6,769 nucleotides of DNA from JBHEPS01 sp046261635 (GTDB lineage Bacteria; Acidobacteriota; Thermoanaerobaculia; Gp7-AA8): positions 1 through 6,769 of the forward strand of contig JBHEOL010000135.1 of the NCBI GenBank assembly GCA_046261635.1, given 5' to 3'. Positions 1-6,563 of this stretch are shown in pieces. The notes beneath the pieces are model-generated. The model made no database searches and was not told the origin of the DNA. It worked only from the letters and a program-made list of their open reading frames with translations. Made by a program: the position numbers and the translations under genes. Position 1 is the stretch's first letter. Each line of letters opens with the position of its first letter.

Positions 1-80
1 CCCGGGGACCACCCCCCACCCCCGCCTCCCCCGAAGCGGGGATCCGGTCCCCTCACCTCGATATCCATTAGAGTGGCTCC
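1..80. other. C-rich upstream region with short inverted repeats
   Basis: This stretch precedes the epimerase gene and encodes nothing I can support. It holds three long C runs (12-17, 19-23, 28-32), so the minus strand is G-run rich. A 5-bp hairpin, GGGGA/TCCCC, lies at 38-42 and 48-52. A separate perfect 7-bp inverted pair, GGGGACC at 4-10 and GGTCCCC at 46-52, competes with it. The region could be the end of an upstream unit or a promoter region; the window edge prevents a decision. Confidence 0.4.
69..74 (+). promoter_or_regulatory. Candidate -10 box, leaderless-type, for the epimerase gene
   Basis: TAGAGT fits the TANNNT pattern of a bacterial -10 element and ends exactly 6 nt before the ATG at 81. 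Transcription would then begin at or next to the start codon, giving a leaderless mRNA. I see no good -35 at the usual spacing and no clear Shine-Dalgarno before the ATG, only a poor GAGTGG. The same geometry recurs before the gene at 6726. Six-base matches of this kind are weak evidence on their own. Confidence 0.3.
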
Positions 81-968
81 ATGAAGAGCGTCGTCGCCGG
101 CGGTACCGGCTTCATCGGTGTCCCCCTCGTTCGCGAGCTCACGAAGCTCGGCGAGACGATCGTGCTGACGCGCGATCCCTCGAAAGTGAGCGTCGGACGG
201 GGAGTCGCGTGGGATGCGTCGCCGGAAGGCGACTGGGTCCGGGAAGTCGCCGACGCGGACGCGGTCATCAACCTGGCGGGGGAAAACATCGGCGAAGGTC
301 GATGGACGGCCGAGAAGAAGCGCCGCATCCTGGCCAGCCGCCTCGGCGCGACGCGCGCTCTCGTCGAGGCGATCGAGAGCCATCCGCGCCAGCGGGTTTT
401 CATCAGCGGCTCGGCCATCGGCATCTACGGCGACCGGGGTGACGAGATTCTCGACGAGAGCTCCTCTCCTGGCGACACCTTCCTCGCGGAGGTCTGCAAG
501 GCGTGGGAGGAAGCCGCCAGCCGGGCGGAGTCGTGCCGCACGGTCATCGCCCGATTCGGCGTCGTTCTCGCCGCGGATGGCGGCGCCCTGCCGAAGATGG
601 CGCTCCCGTTCCGGCTGTTCGCCGGCGGGAAGGTCGGCGACGGCAGGCAATGGGTTTCATGGGTGACGCTCGAGGACCTGGTGCGTTTTCTCGTGGCGGC
701 CGTCGAGCGCCCCTCGATGCGGGGGGCCTACAACGTGACCGCTCCCGAGCCCGTGCGCAACGCGGAGTTCGCGCATGCGCTCGGAGCGGCGCTCCATCGG
801 CCGGCCTTCGTTCCGGCCCCCGCGTTCGCGCTGCGCCTCGCGCTTGGAGAGATGGCCGACGCGCTTCTTCTCGCCAGCCACCGCGTGATGTCCCGCAGGG
901 CTTCGGGCGAGGGATTCGAGTTCTCCGACACGGAGATCCTTCCGACCCTGCGCCGGATCTTTCGCTGA
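81..968 (+). CDS. TIGR01777-family NAD(P)-binding epimerase (YfcH-like, SDR39U type)
   Basis: This is a 295-residue cytoplasmic protein of the extended short-chain dehydrogenase/epimerase superfamily; its substrate is not known. The N-terminus carries the Rossmann glycine motif GGTGFIG at residues 7-13. Family signatures follow in order: NLAGENIGEGRW from residue 64, SGSAIGIYGDRGDE from 109, and FLAEVCKAWE from 134. QWVSWVTLEDLVRFL matches the family's W-(I/V)-x-x-x-D-L block. The last ~50 residues, ending in LPTLRRIF, fit the DUF1731 C-terminal domain of YfcH-like proteins. The length is normal for the family (about 295-305). ATG 81 places the glycine motif at the expected distance, and no better in-frame start is visible. 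No signal peptide or membrane segment is seen. The gene stands alone, 394 nt before the receptor. The family call is firm; the physiological role is unassigned. Confidence 0.93.
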   Translation: MKSVVAGGTGFIGVPLVRELTKLGETIVLTRDPSKVSVGRGVAWDASPEGDWVREVADADAVINLAGENIGEGRWTAEKKRRILASRLGATRALVEAIESHPRQRVFISGSAIGIYGDRGDEILDESSSPGDTFLAEVCKAWEEAASRAESCRTVIARFGVVLAADGGALPKMALPFRLFAGGKVGDGRQWVSWVTLEDLVRFLVAAVERPSMRGAYNVTAPEPVRNAEFAHALGAALHRPAFVPAPAFALRLALGEMADALLLASHRVMSRRASGEGFEFSDTEILPTLRRIFR

Positions 969-1193
969 GGCTCTCTGGCTGGATCGGGGCGGCCATCCGG
1001 ATTTCTGAATCGGGCCGGAGTCCATCACGCCACGATGTGACGGACCATGGTCGGATCTGTAGAGAGCGCCGAACCCTTCACTCGATTGTTCCCGCGGTGT
1101 TGTCACGCCCGGGTCAAGAAGCAAAGGAGCGGTGATCGTTCGTGGGCCTGATGTCGGATCGCACCGCTGCGGAGCCCGCTGCCAGTGGCGGAT

Positions 1194-1219
1194 TCGGTCC
1201 AGATCGGGGTCTGGTCCGA
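1194..1219. promoter_or_regulatory. 26-bp imperfect inverted repeat, candidate operator or leader hairpin
   Basis: The left arm is TCGG-T-CCAGA and the right arm is TCTGG-T-CCGA, separated by TCGGGG. Nine of the ten arm positions pair, with a single central T/T mismatch. The dyad lies about 144 bp before the receptor ATG. Its size and symmetry suit a dimeric repressor or activator site, but it would also fold as RNA if transcribed. No known operator consensus is recognised. Confidence 0.35.
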
Positions 1220-1269
1220 CGATCCGAAGGGGCGGTTGTTACGGGATGGTCAGGATGGCGGATCCATGC

Positions 1270-1297
1270 GGCTTTGAAGCCTTCCAGCTTCGGAGCC
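1270..1297 (+). promoter_or_regulatory. 11-bp RNA hairpin in receptor leader
   Basis: The arms 1270-1280 and 1287-1297 pair over 11 positions around the 6-nt loop CTTCCA. Two of the pairs are adjacent U-G wobbles. Those wobbles pair only in the + strand transcript and would be A/C mismatches in the reverse transcript. This suggests an RNA structure in the sense leader rather than a DNA operator. No T-run follows, so it does not look like an intrinsic terminator. Confidence 0.4.
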
Positions 1298-1324
1298 TCT
1301 CCTGCAGTGCGGTGAACCACGCGG

Positions 1325-1339
1325 GTCGAGAGACTCGAC
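1325..1339 (+). promoter_or_regulatory. Perfect 6-bp hairpin just upstream of the receptor ribosome binding site
   Basis: GTCGAG-AGA-CTCGAC is a perfect 6-bp inverted repeat with a 3-nt loop. It ends 12 nt before the AGGAGG. An A-rich single-stranded stretch (GAAAAATTCACC) lies between the hairpin and the ribosome binding site. The arrangement could protect the mRNA 5' region and keep the Shine-Dalgarno open, which is an inference. Confidence 0.35.
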
Positions 1340-1351
1340 GAAAAATTCACC

Positions 1352-1357
1352 AGGAGG
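1352..1357 (+). promoter_or_regulatory. Consensus Shine-Dalgarno AGGAGG deciding the receptor start
   Basis: AGGAGG sits 5 nt before the ATG at 1363. It is the only full consensus ribosome binding site in front of any gene here. It fixes the receptor start at 1363, where the signal peptide begins, instead of the upstream GTG at 1132 in the same frame. Confidence 0.85.
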
Positions 1358-1362
1358 CAGGT

Positions 1363-4353
1363 ATGCAGAGAGCATGGTTTCTCGCGATCACACTCATCGT
1401 TCTGATCGGTGCGACCGCGATGGCGCAGACGACCGGAACGCTGAGCGGAAACGTCACCTCGGATGGAGCTCCGATGCCGGGCGTTCTCGTGACGGCGACG
1501 TCGGCCTCGCTCCAGGGGGAGCGGACGACATACTCCGATGTGAACGGCAACTACACGATCGGCGCCCTGCCACCCGGCAGGTATCAGGTCCGGTTCGAGA
1601 TCTCGGGTCTCGAGAGTGTGACCCGCGCGGTGGAGGTCAACGTCGCTTCGACGTCGCGCGCGAACGCGTCGATGTCGATCTCGGCCGTTGCGGAGGCGAT
1701 CACGATCACCGCCTCGGCGCCGACCGTGGTCGAGACCTCCGAAGTCCAGTCGACGATCCAGGCTGACCTGGTCGAGGAGCTGCCGCTCGCCCGCACGCTC
1801 CAGGGGACGGTGAACCTCGCCCCCGGCGTCAACGTCAACGGTCCGAACAACAACATCACGATTTCGGGCGCGCAGTCGTTCGACAGCGTCTTCTACGTCG
1901 ATGGCGCGGTCGTGAACGAGGTCCTTCGCGGCCAGCCTCTCGATGTCTACATCGAGGACGCGCTCGACGAGACGACCGTTCTGACCGGTGGCATCTCGGC
2001 CGAGTATGGCCGCTTCACCGGCGGCGTGGTCACTGCCGTCTCGAAGTCGGGCGGGAACGAGTTTTCCGGCTCGATCCGCGACAGCCTGACGAATCCCTCC
2101 TGGACTTCGACGACTCCGCTCGAAGAGCCGGAAGGGGCGGATGAGCTGAACGAAGTCTACGAGGCGACTCTCGGGGGCCGCATCATCCGCGACCGCCTCT
2201 GGTTCTTCACGGCGGCCCGCTTCTTCGAGCGGGAAACATCCGAGTTTCTCTTCGAAAGCACGATTCCTTTCACTTACGGGCGCGAACAGTCGAGGCTCGA
2301 AGGCAAGCTGACGGGGCAGATCACGCAGAAGCATTCGCTCGTCGGCTCCTACCTCGACCTTCAGGACGAGGAGACCAACTTCTGCGCGTTCGGCTGCTGG
2401 GAACCCTCCACACTCGACGAATCGCGCGAGGTTCCGCAGGAGAAGCTCGCGCTCACCTACAACGGCGTCATGACGAGCAACTTCCTCGTCGAGGCGCTCT
2501 ACTCCACGAGCGAGCTCCGGTTCGTCAACTCCGGCTCGACCATCACGGACTTCGCCACCGGGACGCCGATCTATGACTTCTTCGGCGGCACTTTCCTCGG
2601 CGCTCCCGTCTTCGGCAGCGCTCTGGGCGACAAGGTCCGCGACAGCGAAAACATCATCCTGAAAGGAACCTATTACCTCTCCACCGACACCTTCGGAACT
2701 CACAGCATCGTCGCGGGATATGACGATTTCACCAATTCCCTGCTGGAGGACAACAGCCAGTCCGGTTCGGACTACATGATCTACACGTTCGGCGCACCGG
2801 AGCGCCGGGCCGACGGAGTGGTGACGCCCGTCCTCAGCGAGGGCGACTACATCATTTACTGGCCGATCCTTCAGGCCAGCCAGGGGAACGACTTCACGAC
2901 CCAGTCGGTCTTCCTGAACGACAAGTGGGATCTCAACAGCAAGTGGAGCTTCAACCTCGGCGTCCGTTACGACCAGAACGAGGGTAAGGATCAGGCTGGA
3001 GCGAAAGTCGCCGACGACTCGACGATCGCACCTCGCCTGGCGGCGATCTACGACACGTTCGGCGACGGGCGCCTCCGCTTCACCGCGAGCTACGGTGAGT
3101 ACGCATCGAAAGTCGCCAGTGGCAACGTCGGTGATGCGGCCTCGCCCGCCGGCAGCCCGTCCTACCTCTTCTGGTACTACGGCGGTCCGACCATCAGTGG
3201 CCTCCCCAGCGATCAGGCTCTCACGCAGATGTGGAACTGGTTCCAGAGCGAAGGTGGCCCCGACAACCTCGGATCCATCTTCACCGGCGAGGGGTGGCTT
3301 CTCGGAGGTGGAACCGCCGGTATTCAGTCGCAGATCCGCGAGCAGCTCGAATCTCCCACGATGAACGAGTTCGCCATCGGCGTTTCGACCGCCATCGGAT
3401 CGCGCGGTTATGCCCGGCTCGATTACCAGAACCGGGAATGGGAGAACTTCTACGGTTCGGTTCAGACTCTCGAGACCGGCCTCGCGTTCGATCCGCTCCG
3501 GGGTGACGACGTTGCCGTGACCCTCACGCAGAACGTCGATGGATTCACCCGCGAATACGACGCAGTGCTCCTTCAGGCCGGCTACCAGATCACTCCCCGC
3601 TTCACGTTCGGCGGGAACTACACATGGTCGGAGCTGAAGGGCAACGTCATCGGTGAGACGGCTGGGTCGGGTCCCGTATCCTCCGTTTCATTCGAATATC
3701 AGCCGGAACTGCTCGGATACGCCCAGCGGGCTCCGATCGGATTCCTCCCTCAGGACCAGACCCACAAGCTCCGCGCGTGGCTCAGCTACGATCAGCCGAC
3801 TCCGTTCGGCAGCTTCAACTTCAGCGTCCTTCAGCGCCTCGACTCCGGTACGCCGTACTCCGCGATCGGACTCATCGACGTCGATCAGCGCGTCGACGAT
3901 CCGGGCGGCCGTCCCGACTGCGCGCAGTGCACGCCGAACCCCGGCTATGACGAGGTCTCGACGGACAACGCTTACTACTTCAGCGAGCGCGGTGCCTTCC
4001 GATGGGACGATTTGAGCGCCACCGATCTGGCGATCAACTACAACCTCCCGCTTGCGGCAGTCGAGCTCTTCGTTCAGGCCGAGGCGTTGAATCTGTTCGA
4101 TGAATCCGCGCAGGTCAGTGGAAACACCACGGTCTTGACGGCCAACAACGGGGCTTGCGTCCAGGGTGCGAACGGTCCCAACCCGGGCGAGGCCTGCCTC
4201 ACCTTCAATCCCTTTACCGAGACTCCGGTCGAGGGCGTCCACTGGCAGTACGGCTCGAGCTTCGGCGATGCGCGGACGCCGACGAGCCTTCTCACTCAGG
4301 GCGATTACCAGCTCCCGCGCACGTATCGCCTCTCGGTCGGCCTCCGCTTCTGA
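1363..4353 (+). CDS. TonB-dependent receptor with N-terminal carboxypeptidase-regulatory-like domain (Oar-type)
   Basis: This 996-residue outer-membrane protein is expected to import a large or scarce ligand using TonB/ExbBD energy; the ligand cannot be told. Residues 1-21 form a signal peptide with cleavage AMA|Q. Residues ~24-105 form a CarboxypepD_reg-like beta-sandwich, with the typical GTLSGNV opening, DVNGNYTIGALPPGRYQV and a Ser/Ala-rich end. The next stretch, ITITASAPTVVET, is where a TonB-box-like segment would lie. A plug domain spans about 115-235 and includes NLAPGVN, FYVDGAVVNE and GGVVTAVSKSGGNEFSG. The rest is beta-barrel, with RDRLWFF near its start and a terminal strand ending in Phe (YRLSVGLRF), the usual BAM signal. 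Six cysteines form three close pairs (341/345, 853/856, 932/945), probably in surface loops. ATG 1363 is chosen for its AGGAGG and signal peptide. A terminator-like hairpin follows directly. Confidence 0.93.
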   Translation: MQRAWFLAITLIVLIGATAMAQTTGTLSGNVTSDGAPMPGVLVTATSASLQGERTTYSDVNGNYTIGALPPGRYQVRFEISGLESVTRAVEVNVASTSRANASMSISAVAEAITITASAPTVVETSEVQSTIQADLVEELPLARTLQGTVNLAPGVNVNGPNNNITISGAQSFDSVFYVDGAVVNEVLRGQPLDVYIEDALDETTVLTGGISAEYGRFTGGVVTAVSKSGGNEFSGSIRDSLTNPSWTSTTPLEEPEGADELNEVYEATLGGRIIRDRLWFFTAARFFERETSEFLFESTIPFTYGREQSRLEGKLTGQITQKHSLVGSYLDLQDEETNFCAFGCWEPSTLDESREVPQEKLALTYNGVMTSNFLVEALYSTSELRFVNSGSTITDFATGTPIYDFFGGTFLGAPVFGSALGDKVRDSENIILKGTYYLSTDTFGTHSIVAGYDDFTNSLLEDNSQSGSDYMIYTFGAPERRADGVVTPVLSEGDYIIYWPILQASQGNDFTTQSVFLNDKWDLNSKWSFNLGVRYDQNEGKDQAGAKVADDSTIAPRLAAIYDTFGDGRLRFTASYGEYASKVASGNVGDAASPAGSPSYLFWYYGGPTISGLPSDQALTQMWNWFQSEGGPDNLGSIFTGEGWLLGGGTAGIQSQIREQLESPTMNEFAIGVSTAIGSRGYARLDYQNREWENFYGSVQTLETGLAFDPLRGDDVAVTLTQNVDGFTREYDAVLLQAGYQITPRFTFGGNYTWSELKGNVIGETAGSGPVSSVSFEYQPELLGYAQRAPIGFLPQDQTHKLRAWLSYDQPTPFGSFNFSVLQRLDSGTPYSAIGLIDVDQRVDDPGGRPDCAQCTPNPGYDEVSTDNAYYFSERGAFRWDDLSATDLAINYNLPLAAVELFVQAEALNLFDESAQVSGNTTVLTANNGACVQGANGPNPGEACLTFNPFTETPVEGVHWQYGSSFGDARTPTSLLTQGDYQLPRTYRLSVGLRF

Positions 4354-4371
4354 GACCTCCGAGCTCCACGA

Positions 4372-4410
4372 GCGAACGCTCCGGCTCCGGCCGGGGCGTT
4401 CGTCTTTCCT
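4372..4410 (+). terminator. GC-rich intrinsic terminator-like hairpin after the receptor gene
   Basis: CGAACGCTCCGG (4373-4384) pairs with CCGGGGCGTTCG (4391-4402) over 12 positions, one of them a wobble, around the loop CTCCGG. G4372/T4403 adds a second possible wobble. A moderately T-rich tail, TCTTTCCT, follows at 4403-4410. The hairpin starts 19 nt after the receptor stop and ends 15 nt before the next gene's ATG. The stem is strong but the T-tract is interrupted, so termination may be partial. Confidence 0.7.
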
Positions 4411-4424
4411 CCCTCGCGATTGGA

Positions 4425-6563
4425 ATGCGATCTCTCTCTCGATCCTTTTCCCGATACGTGAAGTGGCCCGTGGCTCTGCTCATCGTCTTCTCACTCGCTG
4501 CATGCCGCGGCGGCGAGCGGCCCGCGAACGACGCTCTCGACTTCTCCGACGCGCCGGTCGTCCTGATCTCGATCGATACCCTTCGCGCGGATCACCTCGC
4601 GCCGTTCGGCGGCTCGGGCGCGGTCACGCCGAATATCGATGCCCTCGCGCGCGAATCGGTGGTGTTCGATAACGCCTGGAGCCATGTCCCCCTCACGCTG
4701 CCGGCTCATCTGTCGATGCTCACCGGCGCCATGCCGTTCGAACACGGCGTGCGCAGCAACATCGGATACGCCTTCGATTCGGACAAGCATCCGAGCCTGC
4801 CGTCGCGGTTCCGCGAAGCCGGCCGACCGACCGGCGCGGCCATCTCCGCGTATGTGCTCCGCGGTTCGACCGGAATCGGAGCGCCCTTCGATTTCTACGA
4901 CGACGCCATCGAGAACCAGCCCGGCGCGGCCCTCGGCTCGCTCCAGCGCAGCGGGTTCCGCTCCGCCGCCATCGCCGCGGATTGGATCGAGCGGAACTCC
5001 TCCAGTCCCTTCTTCTTCATGCTCCATCTCTTCGAGCCCCACTCCCCGTACGAGGCGCCGGAGCGGTTCGCCGCCGGTGCGGCCACTCCGTACGACGCCG
5101 AGATCGCGGCCGCGGATGCCGCCGTCGGGGAGTTCCTCGCGCGCATGAAGCGCGCGGGGATTCATGAGCGCGCCATCATCGTCCTCCTGTCCGACCATGG
5201 CGAGGGTCTCGGCGATCACGGCGAGGACGAGCATGGGATCTTTCTGTACCGCGAAGCGCTTCGCGTTCCCCTCATGGTGAAACTCCCCGGCGGGGAGAAA
5301 GGCGGGTCGCGCGTTTCCGATCCGGTCGGCATTGCCGATGTCGCCCCGACCCTGCTCGCGCTCGCGGGACTCGATCCGATCGAGGCGCCCCACGCCCGTT
5401 CGCTCTTCGCCACCCCCCAGCCGGATCGGACCGTCTACGCCGAGACCATGTATCCAAGGATCCACCTCGGCTGGAGCGAGCTAAGGTCTCTCTCGGGGAG
5501 CGCGCTCCATTACATCGAGGCTCCGCGTGCGGAGCTCTACGACTATCGCACCGACCCCGGAGAGCAGATCAATATCCTCGCCGACCAACGGCGCGATGCG
5601 GCAGCCTTCCGCGAACGGCTCGGCGAGATTCCGACCGGGCTCGCGATCCCCGACGCCGTCGATCCCGAGGAAGCCTCGCGGCTCCAGGCTCTCGGCTACC
5701 TCGGCGCGGTCAGCAGCCAGGCGAATGCCGCCGACCTTCCCGACCCTAAGGATGCGATCGGCGCCATCGCCGACATGAAGGTAGCGTTCGGGGTGGCCGC
5801 GGCGGGACGCACCGACGAGGCGATCGCCATGCTCCGCGACCTCGTCGCGCGGTATCCCGGACTCACCGACGCCCGCTCGCGTCTGGGGATGCTTCTCGAG
5901 GAGAAGGGCGATCTTGCGGCAGCCGAGCGCGTCTTTCAGGAGGCGCTGCGCGCCGAGCCCCGCCTGGCCCACGAGTACGCCCTCTCGCTCGCGGCGATCT
6001 ACATCAAGCAGCGGCGCTTCGACGAGGCGCAGAAACACGCCGAGATCGCCCTCCGGCTCAACCCGGCGACCGCGCATCAGAGCCTCGCGCGTATCGCCAT
6101 CGAACGAGGCGATCTCCAGGCTGCCAGGCAGCACGCCGAGAGCGTCCGCTCCCACTCGACTCACCGCCTCGTCGGAGGCGTCCTGCTCGCCGAGGTGATG
6201 GGGATGAGCGGCAGGTTCGGCGAGGCCCTCGCCCTGGTCGAGCAGACTCGGAGAGAGGTCGAGGCTGCCGGAGCTCCCCCCGTCGAGTCGCTCGACTACC
6301 TGAGGGGGGACTTCCTCGCTCGGATGGACCGCTTCGACGAAGCGATTCCGGCGTTCCGGTCCGAGATCGCCAGCTTCCCCCGCAATCCGCGCGGCTATAT
6401 CGGCCTCGCCACCGTCTATCGGGTTCGGGGAGATCTCGGCGCGGCGCGGCGGGTGCTCGCCGAAATGGTCGGAGCGAATCCCGGCCCCGAGTCGCGCCGT
6501 ATCGCGCGGTTCACGCTCGAGCAGCTCGACGATCCCGAGGGGGCCGCCCGATGGAGGGACTAG
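4425..6563 (+). CDS. Sulfatase-like (alkaline phosphatase superfamily) hydrolase/transferase lipoprotein with C-terminal TPR repeats
   Basis: This is a 712-residue protein. A basic N-region (R2, R6, R10, K13) and hydrophobic stretch end in the lipobox LAAC with Cys27, so it should be a lipoprotein facing the periplasm. The sulfatase fold spans ~43-390: metal-site strand VVLISIDTLRADHL (D51), HLFEPH (201-206), SDHGEGLGDHG (D257, H258) and the C-terminal AELYDYRTDPGE. The nucleophile loop reads T91-L-P-A-H95-LSMLTG, where sulfatases have C/S-x-P-S-R. Formylglycine chemistry is therefore unlikely. Thr nucleophiles are known in EptA/LtaS-type relatives. A linker with LQALGYLG (~421-427) leads to about seven TPR units from ~445 to ~700, which suggests protein partners. 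ATG 4425 is chosen because it precedes the signal peptide; the frame is open back to 4155 inside the receptor. No Shine-Dalgarno is clear. The TAG stop lies in a heptamer repeat. Substrate unknown. Confidence 0.88.
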   Translation: MRSLSRSFSRYVKWPVALLIVFSLAACRGGERPANDALDFSDAPVVLISIDTLRADHLAPFGGSGAVTPNIDALARESVVFDNAWSHVPLTLPAHLSMLTGAMPFEHGVRSNIGYAFDSDKHPSLPSRFREAGRPTGAAISAYVLRGSTGIGAPFDFYDDAIENQPGAALGSLQRSGFRSAAIAADWIERNSSSPFFFMLHLFEPHSPYEAPERFAAGAATPYDAEIAAADAAVGEFLARMKRAGIHERAIIVLLSDHGEGLGDHGEDEHGIFLYREALRVPLMVKLPGGEKGGSRVSDPVGIADVAPTLLALAGLDPIEAPHARSLFATPQPDRTVYAETMYPRIHLGWSELRSLSGSALHYIEAPRAELYDYRTDPGEQINILADQRRDAAAFRERLGEIPTGLAIPDAVDPEEASRLQALGYLGAVSSQANAADLPDPKDAIGAIADMKVAFGVAAAGRTDEAIAMLRDLVARYPGLTDARSRLGMLLEEKGDLAAAERVFQEALRAEPRLAHEYALSLAAIYIKQRRFDEAQKHAEIALRLNPATAHQSLARIAIERGDLQAARQHAESVRSHSTHRLVGGVLLAEVMGMSGRFGEALALVEQTRREVEAAGAPPVESLDYLRGDFLARMDRFDEAIPAFRSEIASFPRNPRGYIGLATVYRVRGDLGAARRVLAEMVGANPGPESRRIARFTLEQLDDPEGAARWRD

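Larger units (their letters stand above)
969..1362 (+). other. Long intergenic region / structured leader of the receptor gene
   Basis: About 394 nt separate the epimerase stop from the receptor start. The receptor frame stays open back to a GTG at 1132. The translated extension is Arg/Gly/Cys-rich and would bury the signal peptide, so I treat the stretch as non-coding. It contains a bulged hairpin after the epimerase (991-1016, no T-run), a 10-bp perfect palindrome GACCATGGTC (1043-1052), an imperfect dyad (1194-1219), an 11-bp hairpin (1270-1297) and a 6-bp hairpin (1325-1339). I could not place a convincing -35/-10 pair. The promoter for the receptor should lie here, and the transcription start decides which structures are in RNA. 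Confidence 0.6.

Noticed and set aside
991..1016. Hairpin after the epimerase as an intrinsic terminator
   Set aside because: The stem has bulges (GGC..CC..GATT against AATCGGGCC) and no T-run follows. It may fold but does not support a terminator call.
1043..1052. Perfect palindrome GACCATGGTC as an operator
   Set aside because: Ten bases of perfect dyad can arise by chance in a window of this size, the symmetry does not extend, and there is no partner site.
1132..1362. 77-codon N-terminal extension of the receptor from a GTG
   Set aside because: It would bury the signal peptide, has Arg/Gly/Cys-rich composition and no homology I recognise. ATG 1363 has a perfect Shine-Dalgarno.
1114..2703. 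Long open frame on the minus strand (529 codons) opposite the receptor gene
   Set aside because: Its translation is Arg/Asp/Glu-rich low-complexity text with no family motif. It lies opposite a gene with clear domains, as expected for a GC-rich antisense shadow.
4155..4424. 90-codon N-terminal extension of the sulfatase-like protein overlapping the receptor 3' end
   Set aside because: The extension reads as an out-of-frame shadow of the receptor and crosses the terminator hairpin. The lipoprotein signal starts naturally at ATG 4425.
4491..5465. Open frame on the minus strand (324 codons) opposite the sulfatase-like domain
   Set aside because: No recognisable motif, composition typical of a shadow frame, and the + strand here carries well-placed catalytic residues.
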